DNA of 64,000 bases from Staphylococcus condimenti (GTDB lineage: Bacteria; Bacillota; Bacilli; Staphylococcales; Staphylococcaceae), in assembly GCF_001618885.1 (NCBI RefSeq), contig NZ_CP015114.1:1984001-2048000 (forward strand). The letters are read 5' to 3'. Under the pieces are notes generated by a model. The model saw nothing but the letters and a program-made list of their open reading frames with translations, did not search any database and was not told the origin of the DNA. The position numbers and the translations under genes are program-made. Shown piece by piece: positions 46,721-55,104 of this stretch. Numbering within the stretch: position 1 is the first letter of the stretch; the number at the start of each line of letters is the position of its first letter.

Positions 46721-48179
46721 TGATTTATTTATTAATGGTGAGTTTGTACCGAGTGAATCAGGAGAAACATTAGAAGTAACAAATCCATCAAACGGAGAGG
46801 TATTAACAAAAATAGCAAGAGCAACTGAAAAAGATGTAGATAAAGCAGTTGAAGCAGTACAGACAGCTTTTGAAAGTTGGAGTAAAACACCGAAAGAAGA
46901 ACGCGTACGTATGTTGCGTGAAATTGGCGATAAATTATTAGAACGTAAAGATCATTTTGCAATGGTAGAAACATTAGACAATGGTAAGCCAATTCGTGAA
47001 ACTTCAACAACTGATATTCCGCTTGCAGCACGTCATTATCAATACTTTGCAAGCGTAATTGATACAGATGAAGGTACTGTGAATGATATGAGTGAGGATA
47101 TCATGAGTATCATCCGTCACGAAGCAGTAGGGGTTGTAGGTGCAGTAGTTGCTTGGAACTTCCCAATGTTATTAGCTACTTGGAAAGTTGCACCGGCTTT
47201 AGCTGCTGGTGATACAGTTGTACTTCAACCATCATCATCAACACCATTAAGTATGATTGAAATGGCTAAAATTTTCCAAGAAGTATTACGAGATGGCGTG
47301 GTAAACGTTGTTACAGGTAAAGGTTCTGAATCAGGTAATGCTATTTTCAATCATGAAGGTGTAGATAAATTATCATTCACTGGTTCTACTGATGTAGGTT
47401 ACAAAGTTGCAGAAGCTGCAGCCAAACGCATTGTACCTGCTACTTTAGAACTTGGTGGTAAATCAGCGAATATTATTTTAGACGATGCTAACTTAGATCT
47501 AGCTGTAGAAGGTATTCAAATGGGTATCTTATTCAACCAAGGTGAAGTCTGCAGTGCAGGATCAAGATTAGTTGTTCAAGAAGATATTTATGATGAACTG
47601 ATTTCACGTCTGAAAAATGCATTTGAAAGTGTTAAAGTTGGAGATCCTACAGATGAAAATACCCAAATGGGTTCTCAAACAGGACAAGCACAAATTGATA
47701 AAATTCAAAGTTATGTAGATTATGCTAAAGAATCAGGCGCTGAAATTTTAACAGGTGGCCATCGTCTTACTGAAGGCGATTTAGGTAAAGGTCATTTCTT
47801 TGAACCTACACTTATTGCTGTTGATAGTAGTGATGACAAATTGGCACAAGAAGAAATTTTCGGCCCTGTATTAACAATCATTAAAGTCAAAGATGATGAT
47901 GAAGCTATTAAAGTTGCTAACAACTCTGATTATGGTTTAGCTGGTGGTGTATTCACAGAAAATATCAACCGTGCATTAACTATTGCTCGTGCAGTGAGAA
48001 CTGGACGTATGTGGGTCAACACTTATGACCAAGTACCAGAAGGTGCACCATTCGGCGGTTATAAAAAATCAGGTATCGGCAGAGAAACTTATAAAGGCGC
48101 TTTAAGAAACTATCAACAAGTTAAAAATATCTTTATTGATACTAGCAACCAAACAAAAGGATTATATGATACAAAATAA
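46683..48179 (+). CDS. Aldehyde dehydrogenase AldA, tandem copy 2
   Basis: A 498-residue paralog of the preceding gene with the same active-site set: Glu in [17 protein letters not shown], Cys in [13 protein letters not shown] and [16 protein letters not shown]. Differences are spread along the protein (for example [20 protein letters not shown] and [14 protein letters not shown]). The last 100 bases before the C-terminal tail are nearly identical to copy 1, which suggests recent duplication or gene conversion. It ends shortly after [11 protein letters not shown]. It has its own upstream region and terminator, so separate regulation is possible. Substrate preference of the two copies may differ. 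Confidence 0.92.
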   Translation: MSVNARDYIQDSYDLFINGEFVPSESGETLEVTNPSNGEVLTKIARATEKDVDKAVEAVQTAFESWSKTPKEERVRMLREIGDKLLERKDHFAMVETLDNGKPIRETSTTDIPLAARHYQYFASVIDTDEGTVNDMSEDIMSIIRHEAVGVVGAVVAWNFPMLLATWKVAPALAAGDTVVLQPSSSTPLSMIEMAKIFQEVLRDGVVNVVTGKGSESGNAIFNHEGVDKLSFTGSTDVGYKVAEAAAKRIVPATLELGGKSANIILDDANLDLAVEGIQMGILFNQGEVCSAGSRLVVQEDIYDELISRLKNAFESVKVGDPTDENTQMGSQTGQAQIDKIQSYVDYAKESGAEILTGGHRLTEGDLGKGHFFEPTLIAVDSSDDKLAQEEIFGPVLTIIKVKDDDEAIKVANNSDYGLAGGVFTENINRALTIARAVRTGRMWVNTYDQVPEGAPFGGYKKSGIGRETYKGALRNYQQVKNIFIDTSNQTKGLYDTK

Positions 48180-48221
48180 TCTTTTGATTGCTGATAATCA
48201 GATATAAAGAAGTATAAATTA

Positions 48222-48268
48222 AGACCCGCTTTTTCTCAGATTGATTCGTGAAAGAGCGGGTCGTTTTT
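48222..48268 (+). terminator. Terminator of aldA copy 2
   Basis: Arms GACCCGCTTTTTCTC / GTGAAAGAGCGGGTC with one mismatch and one wobble pair, then GTTTTTATT. It abuts the end of the convergent membrane-protein gene and may act on both strands. Confidence 0.85.
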
Positions 48269-49751
48269 ATTGTTGTGGTTTAATTTTAACCTCTGTTTCT
48301 TTTGGCACTTTGTGCACTTCTTTATAAGCAGGGACCATCCAATCATTTTCTTGGAAGTTGATGATTTTATGAAATTCTTCAAATGGAACTTTCTGCAAAG
48401 TCACGCTTTTTGGGAAATGCTTCATATTCAATAACTTTTCTGAACGGCTATAATCGATATATTTATTTACAGATATCGGCGCAATATAACTTAGTATGAG
48501 CGTAGACATCACTACTGTGGCCAAGTAATTATTCCATCTAGGATTCCATCTAAAACGGACATTCTTCATTATATATTTAATCAATTCTAGGAGAATTAAA
48601 ATGATAAAAATATGGCTCGCGAATGTACAACGAGCGCTAAAAGGTGTAATTACTAAGAACGGTAAAGTTAAAAAAATTGCACTTCCATAATATAAAAATA
48701 TACGTTGACTAAGGCGTGACCATTCTAAATTCTGCCATATAAAAATAGGAAAGGTAGTAATTAATACAAAGAACAAGGTGCCTGAAATCATTATTAATGC
48801 TTCATTAAAAATAACACGGTTTAAATTAGTGCGGTTAATCATTGTAAATAATAAACTTACGAACACGACACTGACAAAAATTAAATTAATATAGAGCGCT
48901 TTTCCTTTATGAACATACATAATGATGCTCACAACAACTAATAGAAGAGCAAGTAATAATGTATTTGTAGTAAAAAAATAAGGCGTGATGTTATAAAGAT
49001 ATAGGTGATTAATACTGTCTAATATACTTGTATGCTTTTCTACACTTCGGTAAGGATCTTTTCCAGCAGTGACTTGTCGGTATGCCGAATTTGAAAACAT
49101 AATACTTGCCCCAATACAATGTGCGATTAAGAAATTGAAATAAACTAACTTTATTTTCCTTCTTTTGTAGAAATAAAAAATATTCGCACATAATGCAAGT
49201 ATGATTAAATACAGTGTTACATGTTCCACTAATAAAGTTGTGGTGATACCTATAACAAAATACCATGCTTGTTGTAGTGGATGAAACCCATTTCTGTTAT
49301 ATTGTTCGAAATAAACTTTAAGTATATATAACAGAAGTGAAGCGGATGTAACGTAGTTTACATAACCAGCAACCCAGCCAAAAGTTTCAGCAAACAAAGG
49401 TATAGGCAACATCATAACGATTAATAAAATCAATATGTAAGAGATACTTTTCGTATTTCTGAAAGTCAATTGACGTAACATTATGATTAATAAGCTAGAA
49501 AAAATTGTCATTATCAAAATTTGGGCAATAGAAGATCGAACAGCAGCAAGTTCTAATAAGTTGCTGAGATAACGACCATTATAATCATGGAACCAATGAT
49601 GCATTCGATTAATACCTACTTTTGATTTCCATGCATAGTCATCTAATGAAAGTGGGATAATAGCACTTAGTATGGCAAAAAATAAAATAATAGTATAAAG
49701 TCCGAAATTTTTTAAAATAGATTTCGAAGAAAGTAAAGTTGAAATTTTCAT
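48267..49751 (-). CDS. Polytopic membrane protein, possible GT-C type glycosyltransferase (DUF6056-like)
   Basis: A 494-residue protein with about 10-12 membrane segments. After the first segment an acidic pair occurs in PLSLDDYAWKSKVGINRM (Asp37-Asp38), followed by HHWFHDYNGRYLSNLLEL. An acidic residue pair in the first extracytoplasmic loop is typical of GT-C enzymes that use lipid-linked sugars. A short hydrophilic tail (KVPFEEFHKIINF, KVPKETEVKIKPQQ) ends the protein. It is divergent from a GtrB-like glycosyltransferase that makes polyprenyl-phosphate sugar, a common pairing. The ATG at 49751 has GAGGAAAC upstream. The GT-C function is inferred; the membrane topology is clear. Confidence 0.68.
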   Translation of the reverse strand: MKISTLLSSKSILKNFGLYTIILFFAILSAIIPLSLDDYAWKSKVGINRMHHWFHDYNGRYLSNLLELAAVRSSIAQILIMTIFSSLLIIMLRQLTFRNTKSISYILILLIVMMLPIPLFAETFGWVAGYVNYVTSASLLLYILKVYFEQYNRNGFHPLQQAWYFVIGITTTLLVEHVTLYLIILALCANIFYFYKRRKIKLVYFNFLIAHCIGASIMFSNSAYRQVTAGKDPYRSVEKHTSILDSINHLYLYNITPYFFTTNTLLLALLLVVVSIIMYVHKGKALYINLIFVSVVFVSLLFTMINRTNLNRVIFNEALIMISGTLFFVLITTFPIFIWQNLEWSRLSQRIFLYYGSAIFLTLPFLVITPFSARCTFASHIFIILILLELIKYIMKNVRFRWNPRWNNYLATVVMSTLILSYIAPISVNKYIDYSRSEKLLNMKHFPKSVTLQKVPFEEFHKIINFQENDWMVPAYKEVHKVPKETEVKIKPQQ

Positions 49752-50104
49752 GTAGTTTCCTCATATCAATATTTTTAAGCGTAGTATAATACAATTCTGA
49801 GTTGATAGAGGAAAAAAGAATGAAAATATACATAAAATTAACATTAGGTTTATAGTTTTTAGTGATAATGACAGTAATAACAAATTTGATAATCTTACTA
49901 TATTTCAAAAATATTTAGTTTCTGTAAAGAAGCATATAATTATTCGAATCGCACAAAAATTTTTCTTATAATAGTGGCCAAGTATCCTAAAAGAAAAAAT
50001 AGAAAAGTAAAAATAATTTACTAATGTAAAATCGGGTATACAAAATACGAGACCTTGTATATATTAATGGAATTCTTAACTTTTAAAAAGGATGGAGTAA
50101 TAGA
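49752..50104. other. Divergent intergenic region, 353 bp
   Basis: Very AT-rich region between the polytopic membrane protein (-) and the GtrB-like gene (+). It contains TATAAT-like boxes (for example 49,967 on the plus strand) but no pair with a convincing -35, and no coding frame with a plausible start site. Confidence 0.4.
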
Positions 50105-51250
50105 ATGAGTAAAGTAAGAATGATAATCCCATGTTTCAATGAAGAAGATGTAATTAATTACACGTATAAAGAATTGACAAAAGTATTAGCAAAAGACTCT
50201 GAACTCCATCATTATGACTACGACTTGCTGTTTATTGATGATGGCAGCAAGGATCGAACAATAGATATGATAAAAGATTATAGTGAACAAGATGAGAAGG
50301 TAAAATATATATCTTTTAGTCGTAATTTTGGCAAAGAGGCAGCCATGTTTGCAGGTTTAGAAAATAGTCAGGATGTGGATGCAGTTATTATTTTAGATGG
50401 CGATTTACAACATCCGCCTGAATTGATTCCGCAAATGATTGAGAAATATTTAGAAGATGGTACAGACCAAGTTATCGCAAAACGTAATCGTGAAGGAGAA
50501 AAAGCATCACGTAAATTTATGACCAAATGCTATTATAAATTGATTAACCGTTTTGTCGATGTTCCAATCGAAGACGGGGTCGGAGACTTCAGATTGTTAA
50601 GCCAGCGTGTTGTACGCTCGTTAGCTGAATTGGATGAAGCACAACGTTTTTCTAAAGGACTTTTTTCATGGGTAGGTTATCCTACAGAAACAATTGAATA
50701 TACGAATCAAGAACGTGTGGCAGGAGATTCAAAATGGTCTTTCTTTAAATTATTAGATTATGGTGTTGATGGTGTAATTTCATTTAATAATAAGCCACTT
50801 CGTACAATTATGTATTTTGGCATGGGTATTTTTGGAATTAGTATTGTCTACCTTCTTGTGAACTTTATTATGATTCTTGTAAACGGTATCGACTCGCCGG
50901 GTTACTTTTCAACAATTTTTGCGGTGCTTTTCTTAGGAAGTATTCAACTGATTTCGATAGGTGTTATCGGAGAATATATTGGCCGTATTTACTATGAAGT
51001 GAAAAACAGACCTAAATATCTTAAGCAAGAAACGAATTTAAATGAAGAAGATAGCGACAGTAGAAAAGTAGCAAGTATTAAATCCTCAAATCGAGACTAT
51101 AGAGATAACCGTAAGGTAGAGCCGTTGCATCATGCGATATCTAAACCTGATGAACAGGTTTCTTACCATGCAAATCGTAACGACCGAGAAGAATTAGAAA
51201 AAGAAGAAAAGGCTAATCAAGCACGTCGAATAAAAGAAATGAATTTATAG
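50105..51250 (+). CDS. GtrB/CsbB-like polyprenyl-phosphate glycosyltransferase (GT2)
   Basis: A 381-residue membrane-bound GT2 enzyme that should transfer a sugar from a nucleotide donor to undecaprenyl phosphate on the inner face. The GT-A domain (1-about 225) has MIIPCFNEEDVI, FIDDGSKDRTIDM, FSRNFGKEAAMFAGLE and the metal-site LDGDLQHPPELI. Two membrane segments lie near 235-260 and 270-295, ending in IGEYIGRIYYEVKNRPKYL. Unusually it continues with a highly charged tail of about 65 residues (DSRKVASIKSSNRDYRDN... to the end), longer than in typical GtrB proteins. AAAGGATGGAG precedes the ATG. Its divergent neighbour may be the transferase that uses the lipid-linked sugar. Confidence 0.85.
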   Translation: MSKVRMIIPCFNEEDVINYTYKELTKVLAKDSELHHYDYDLLFIDDGSKDRTIDMIKDYSEQDEKVKYISFSRNFGKEAAMFAGLENSQDVDAVIILDGDLQHPPELIPQMIEKYLEDGTDQVIAKRNREGEKASRKFMTKCYYKLINRFVDVPIEDGVGDFRLLSQRVVRSLAELDEAQRFSKGLFSWVGYPTETIEYTNQERVAGDSKWSFFKLLDYGVDGVISFNNKPLRTIMYFGMGIFGISIVYLLVNFIMILVNGIDSPGYFSTIFAVLFLGSIQLISIGVIGEYIGRIYYEVKNRPKYLKQETNLNEEDSDSRKVASIKSSNRDYRDNRKVEPLHHAISKPDEQVSYHANRNDREELEKEEKANQARRIKEMNL

Positions 51251-51257
51251 ATAGAAG

Positions 51258-51286
51258 AAGGCGATACGCATGATGCGTATCGCCTC
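51258..51286. terminator. Hairpin between the GtrB-like gene and nox
   Basis: Perfect 12-bp stem GGCGATACGCAT / ATGCGTATCGCC with a single-base loop position, followed by TCTTTATT. The stem is strong but the T-run is poor on both strands. Confidence 0.7.
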
Positions 51287-51337
51287 TTTATTCGTTATAT
51301 TAACCTTTTAGATAATGAGTTGAATTAATAATTATTA

Positions 51338-52702
51338 TTAGAATAATTGTTTGTCTTCAGGGAAAACATCGTTGCCTAATGCGCTTTGAGCAAGTACGTT
51401 CAGATAATTCCAAGGACGATCAAAATCAGGTTGGAAGAAGAAATCAACTAATGCAAGATCTTCTAATGTCCATCCAGCATTGACTGCCACTGAAATCGTA
51501 TTGATAGATTCCACTAAGTCTTCAGTACTCATAATTTGTCCGCCTAAAATACGATGAGAGTCTTCATCGTAAATAATTTTAAGGTGCACTTTTGTATCAT
51601 CTTGTCTGAATTTAGGACGAACTGGCACTTCGATATATTTGGCACCTAAATTGCCGTCATAACTGTCTGCTTCTGTTTCATGTACACCAGTTTGTCCAAA
51701 TTTATAGTCGAATAATGCTAGGCCAGATGTACCTGAGACACGTGGCATTTTCATATCCTTACCAGCCATATTGCGTGCTGCTACATAACCTTGACGACGA
51801 GAGTTAGTTGCAAGCGCAATATAACGTTCTTCATGGATTGGTGCATAAGGAATTAAAGTAGCATCTCCGCTTGCGTAAACATCTTTTTCTGATGTTTCTA
51901 AACGTTCATTAATTTTGATAATACCTTTCTTGCCTAAATCCACTTTGCCTTCTAACCAATCTGTAGCAGGATTAACACCAACCGCGAATAGCACTGTATC
52001 GGCTTCGTATTCACCATTATCAGTCACTACTGCAGTAACGTTATTATTATTATCTGCTTTTAACGCTTTTACGTTTTCATTACCTTTGAATTTTAATCCG
52101 TGTTCAGCTGAATTTTTTTCTAAGATATCAGTGAATTCTTTATCTAGATAAGTTTTGATAAGGCGGTCGCCGTCATCCATGATAGTTGTATAAATACCAG
52201 CTTTAGTAAATGCTTCAGCAGCTTCAATGCCGATATAACCGCCGCCAACTACAATGGCTTTCTTCGCATTTTGCATACGTTCTTTAATTTTGCCGGCCCA
52301 CTCTTCACCGCGCATAAATAAAACGTTATTATAATCATTTATGCCGTCGATTGGAGGTTCATTTGGCACGCCGCCTGGGCTTAAGAATAACTTGTCATAA
52401 GAAACTTCGGATTGACTGCCATCTTTTTCCACAGTCACTGTTTTATTTTTGGTATCTAAATCTGTAACAGTTGTTTCTAGATGCAAGTTCACACCTTGGC
52501 TTTTAAGCGACTCAGCATCTGCATAATGCAATGAATGTAACGAAGGTGCAACATCTTCTAAATAACTTTGAATACCGCAAGATAAGAATGATGGTGATGA
52601 TGCACTTTCGAAGACTTCAATTTGCGCTTCTGGGTCTGAAATTAATAATGTTTGAATTGCAGCATAACCTGCATGTGATGTTCCGACTACTACATATTTC
52701 AT
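51338..52702 (-). CDS. nox: NADH oxidase (FAD-dependent, Nox type)
   Basis: A 454-residue flavoprotein disulfide-reductase-family enzyme. The N-terminal FAD site is KYVVVGTSHAGYAAIQTLL and the redox-active single Cys lies in FLSCGIQSYLED near residue 42, as in water-forming NADH oxidases and CoA-disulfide reductases. The NADH site is KAIVVGGGYIGIEAAEAF. YASGDATLIPYA is the second FAD motif. The C-terminal dimerisation part has GGQIMSTEDLVESINTISVAV and DFFFQPDFDRPWNYLN. AAGGAGG precedes the ATG. It would re-oxidise NADH with O2. It shares a divergent promoter region with the YwnB-like gene. CoA-disulfide reductase is the main alternative. Confidence 0.87.
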   Translation of the reverse strand: MKYVVVGTSHAGYAAIQTLLISDPEAQIEVFESASSPSFLSCGIQSYLEDVAPSLHSLHYADAESLKSQGVNLHLETTVTDLDTKNKTVTVEKDGSQSEVSYDKLFLSPGGVPNEPPIDGINDYNNVLFMRGEEWAGKIKERMQNAKKAIVVGGGYIGIEAAEAFTKAGIYTTIMDDGDRLIKTYLDKEFTDILEKNSAEHGLKFKGNENVKALKADNNNNVTAVVTDNGEYEADTVLFAVGVNPATDWLEGKVDLGKKGIIKINERLETSEKDVYASGDATLIPYAPIHEERYIALATNSRRQGYVAARNMAGKDMKMPRVSGTSGLALFDYKFGQTGVHETEADSYDGNLGAKYIEVPVRPKFRQDDTKVHLKIIYDEDSHRILGGQIMSTEDLVESINTISVAVNAGWTLEDLALVDFFFQPDFDRPWNYLNVLAQSALGNDVFPEDKQLF

Positions 52703-52758
52703 AATGATTTATTTCCTCCTTAGGATGAGGATAATACTTCTCATCTTTATATATTTTG

Positions 52759-52874
52759 AAAAGTTTTTGAAATAGAAACTTTTTAAATGTCTCTTTACAT
52801 CCATTTATTTACCACGAAAAATAGGTTTTATTCAGTTGAGAGGGGAATACTAAAAATGTTGATAGAATTGTCAA
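52759..52874 (-). promoter_or_regulatory. nox promoter and leader dyad
   Basis: On the minus strand TTGACA (52869-52874), 16 bp and TAGTAT (52847-52852) form a plausible promoter. In the resulting leader, AAAAGTTT-N9-AAACTTTT (52759-52783) is a perfect eight-bp dyad that could be an operator or a stabilising hairpin. No Rex-type site was seen here. Confidence 0.5.
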
Positions 52875-52901
52875 AATTAAATTCATATAGAGTTTGAATA
52901 T

Positions 52902-52956
52902 TTGAAATTACAGACGATAGAGAATATACTTTATTTGTAACATTAATTATTACAAA
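52902..52956 (+). promoter_or_regulatory. Promoter and operator-like dyad of the YwnB-like gene
   Basis: TTGAAA (52902-52907), exactly 17 bp, TATACT (52925-52930). Directly downstream is the perfect dyad TTTGTAA-N9-TTACAAA (52934-52956). The same arrangement precedes the Rrf2 regulator gene at 53645-53667, so this is a good candidate Rrf2 operator positioned to block initiation. Confidence 0.72.
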
Positions 52957-52977
52957 TTGAAATTGGAGGAATTAGAT

Positions 52978-53529
52978 ATGAGTAATAACGTAATTATTGT
53001 AGGCGGAAATGGATTCGTAGGTAGAGAAATAACAATGCAATGGGCAAACAGATTTCCAGAAGCTGAAATTTATATTACAAGCCGTGGCGATAGAAAAGAA
53101 ATTCAAGGTGCACACTTACATCATGTGCAAGTTGATGTAAATGATGCACAAAACTTTGAGAATGCTTTACATGGTGATGAAGTAGATTACATCATCACTT
53201 TAACTTATGGAAGTCAAGATGCTGTAAAAACAGTTCGTGATTTTGCAGAAAAACACAACTTGAAAGCTATTGGAAATGTTGGTATTCAAGATTTTGGTAT
53301 CCCAGAAATGGCTGATTTTGTAAGCATGAAAAAAGATGAGCTGAAAACATTGCAAGAAGGTTCAGTACGTGTTGCAAATTATGATGCAACTGTCATTTGG
53401 AGTGAAAATCGTAATGATGAAATAGGTAAAGGTGTTAAAGCAGGAGACTATGATGAAATGCCTCCTGTAAGTGTAGAAGTTGTCGCTGAACAATTAATCG
53501 ATCGCACAACTAAAGCTTGGAGAGCATAA
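52978..53529 (+). CDS. NAD(P)-binding atypical SDR / epimerase-like protein (YwnB-like)
   Basis: A 183-residue Rossmann protein. NVIIVGGNGFVGREITMQWA is the nucleotide-binding site and IYITSRGDRKEIQ follows strand 2. No classical YxxxK catalytic motif is evident, as in NmrA/YwnB-type atypical SDRs. A longer frame begins at 52957, but TTGGAGG is spaced for ATG 52978. It precedes an Rrf2-family regulator by about 160 bp, the same pairing as ywnB-ywnA in Bacillus, and both have matching upstream dyads. A stress-responsive NAD(P)H-binding role is likely; the reaction is unknown. Confidence 0.78.
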   Translation: MSNNVIIVGGNGFVGREITMQWANRFPEAEIYITSRGDRKEIQGAHLHHVQVDVNDAQNFENALHGDEVDYIITLTYGSQDAVKTVRDFAEKHNLKAIGNVGIQDFGIPEMADFVSMKKDELKTLQEGSVRVANYDATVIWSENRNDEIGKGVKAGDYDEMPPVSVEVVAEQLIDRTTKAWRA

Positions 53530-53644
53530 TAAAAGTAGATTCAGTACATTGATTTTATTTCATTGAAAATCATATAAAGAAGTCTTAAATATACAATTCT
53601 AAAATCATAGGAATCTTTCTTTTAATGGTCTTCACAAATTGTAG

Positions 53645-53667
53645 TTTGTAATATTTGTTGCTACAAT
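53645..53667 (+). promoter_or_regulatory. Operator-like dyad before the Rrf2 regulator gene
   Basis: TTTGTAA-N9-CTACAAT has the same half-sites and spacing as the perfect dyad at 52934-52956. It lies 24 bp before the ATG of the Rrf2 gene, consistent with autoregulation. Confidence 0.65.
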
Positions 53668-53690
53668 TTAAAGAGAGAGGAGTGAGTAAT

Positions 53691-54212
53691 ATGCGTGTAA
53701 GTACTCAATTTCCCATTGCTGTTCATGCATTACTCATGATTGCCTATTTTCCTAAAATACGTGTCACGAGTGATATGGTTGCAGAGAGTGTTGGTAAAAA
53801 TCCTGTGATTATAAGAAATGTATATAAAAAGTTGAAAGACGCAGATTTATTGATTATCCAACGTGGCGTTGGTACAACCAAGTTAACGCGTTCTGCTAGT
53901 GAAATTACATTATGGGATATATACAAAGCTGTTGAAACTGATCAAATAGATGAAATCTTTAAATTCCCAGAGACTTTATCTGGTGTATGTCCTGTTGGTG
54001 GATCTATCCGAGAATTACTAACGATTCATTTGCAGGAGGCAATCGATGAATTGAAAAATGCCTTATCAAAGACTACTATTGAAGAATTGCGTTTTGAAAT
54101 CGAAGCGCATAATGAAAAAGAAATCGATTTTCCAGCTATTGTTGAATGGTATAAGAAAAATAACTTTGACACGAACTATGAAGATTTAGATAAAGTTAAA
54201 ATAGAGGAATAG
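53691..54212 (+). CDS. Rrf2-family transcriptional regulator (YwnA-like)
   Basis: A 173-residue winged-helix regulator. The N-terminal MRVSTQFPIAVHALLMIAYF and SDMVAESVGKNPVIIRNVYKKLKDADLL form the Rrf2 HTH, and RGVGTTKLTRSASEITLWDIYKAVE is the wing region. A single Cys occurs in SGVCPVGGSIREL near residue 100, so there is no Fe-S-type three-Cys cluster; thiol-based sensing is possible. The C-terminus is longer than in many family members. GAGAGGAGTGAG supports ATG 53691 and not the earlier TTG at 53655. It probably represses itself and the YwnB-like gene. Confidence 0.86.
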   Translation: MRVSTQFPIAVHALLMIAYFPKIRVTSDMVAESVGKNPVIIRNVYKKLKDADLLIIQRGVGTTKLTRSASEITLWDIYKAVETDQIDEIFKFPETLSGVCPVGGSIRELLTIHLQEAIDELKNALSKTTIEELRFEIEAHNEKEIDFPAIVEWYKKNNFDTNYEDLDKVKIEE

Positions 54213-54228
54213 AATTATAAGGCTGATT

Positions 54229-54266
54229 AGGCGCGTAGATAGATTGACTATCTTCGCGCTTTTTTA
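54229..54266 (+). terminator. Terminator of the Rrf2 regulator gene
   Basis: Twelve-base arms GCGCGTAGATAG / CTATCTTCGCGC with one mismatch, then TTTTTT. Confidence 0.87.
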
Positions 54267-54369
54267 TATGTCTATATGCTCAATATATCAAGTTCTTTTA
54301 TACTAAATTGCAATGTTATACGGTAAGACGCATAATAAAGCTAAGCAAAGAATGAAGGTGAGGGGTTAG

Positions 54370-55104
54370 ATGGCTGAGATAGTAGCAGAGTTAGAACAGG
54401 CCCGTAAAGTATTCGGCAAGCAAGTAGTTTTAGAAGACATTACTATTGAGCTAGAGAAAGGCCAAATTCTTGGATTGATTGGACCTAGCGGTTCTGGTAA
54501 AACGACTGCGATTAAGTGTCTGCTTGGAATGGAAAAGTTAGATGGAGGCAAGGCATTGATTTATGATGAAAAGATGCCAAATCGCAAGGTGTTAAATCGA
54601 ATTGGGTACATGGGTCAAACTTTAGCACTATATGAAAACCTAAGCGCAAAAGAAAATTTAACATTTTTCGGCAATTTAAAAGGGTTATCTGGTAACAAGT
54701 TGAATTCAGAAATTGAACGTTATATGAAATTAGTAAATTTAGAAGGAAAATTGAAAGATATTGTAAATACATTTTCTGGTGGGATGAAACGTCGTTTATC
54801 TTTGGCAATTACTTTATTAGCACATCCGGACTTATTAATCTTGGATGAACCTACAGTTGGGATTGATCCGAGTTTAAGACAATCAATATGGCGAGAGTTG
54901 CGACATTTATCTGAAGAAGGTCAAACAATTTTGATGACCACACACGTTATGGATGAGGCAGAACGTTGTGATAAGGTGGGTTTATTAGTCGATGGTCATA
55001 TTTTTGCTTTAGGAACACCTGATGAGTTGAAGGAAAGGTTCGATGCCGATAGCATTGAAGAAGTTTTCTTAAAAGCAGAGGAGGTGAAGAATAATGAGGT
55101 TTAA
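54370..55104 (+). CDS. ABC transporter ATP-binding protein (ABC-2 exporter)
   Basis: A 244-residue ATPase. Walker A is GPSGSGKTT near residue 38, Q-loop MGQTLALYENLSAKENL, signature FSGGMKRRLSLAITLL, Walker B LLILDEPTVGIDP and H-loop MTTHVMDEAERCDKVG. All key residues are present. GGTGAGGGG precedes the ATG. Its end overlaps the permease start by 11 bp, so the two form a transcription and translation unit. It belongs to the DrrA/NatA-like drug or lipid exporter group. The substrate is unknown. It is not closely similar to the other ABC pair at 24,467. Confidence 0.88.
   Translation: MAEIVAELEQARKVFGKQVVLEDITIELEKGQILGLIGPSGSGKTTAIKCLLGMEKLDGGKALIYDEKMPNRKVLNRIGYMGQTLALYENLSAKENLTFFGNLKGLSGNKLNSEIERYMKLVNLEGKLKDIVNTFSGGMKRRLSLAITLLAHPDLLILDEPTVGIDPSLRQSIWRELRHLSEEGQTILMTTHVMDEAERCDKVGLLVDGHIFALGTPDELKERFDADSIEEVFLKAEEVKNNEV

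Noticed and set aside
46732..47052. Minus-strand frame of 106 codons in aldA copy 2
   Set aside because: Leu-rich antisense shadow with no start signals; aldA is certain.
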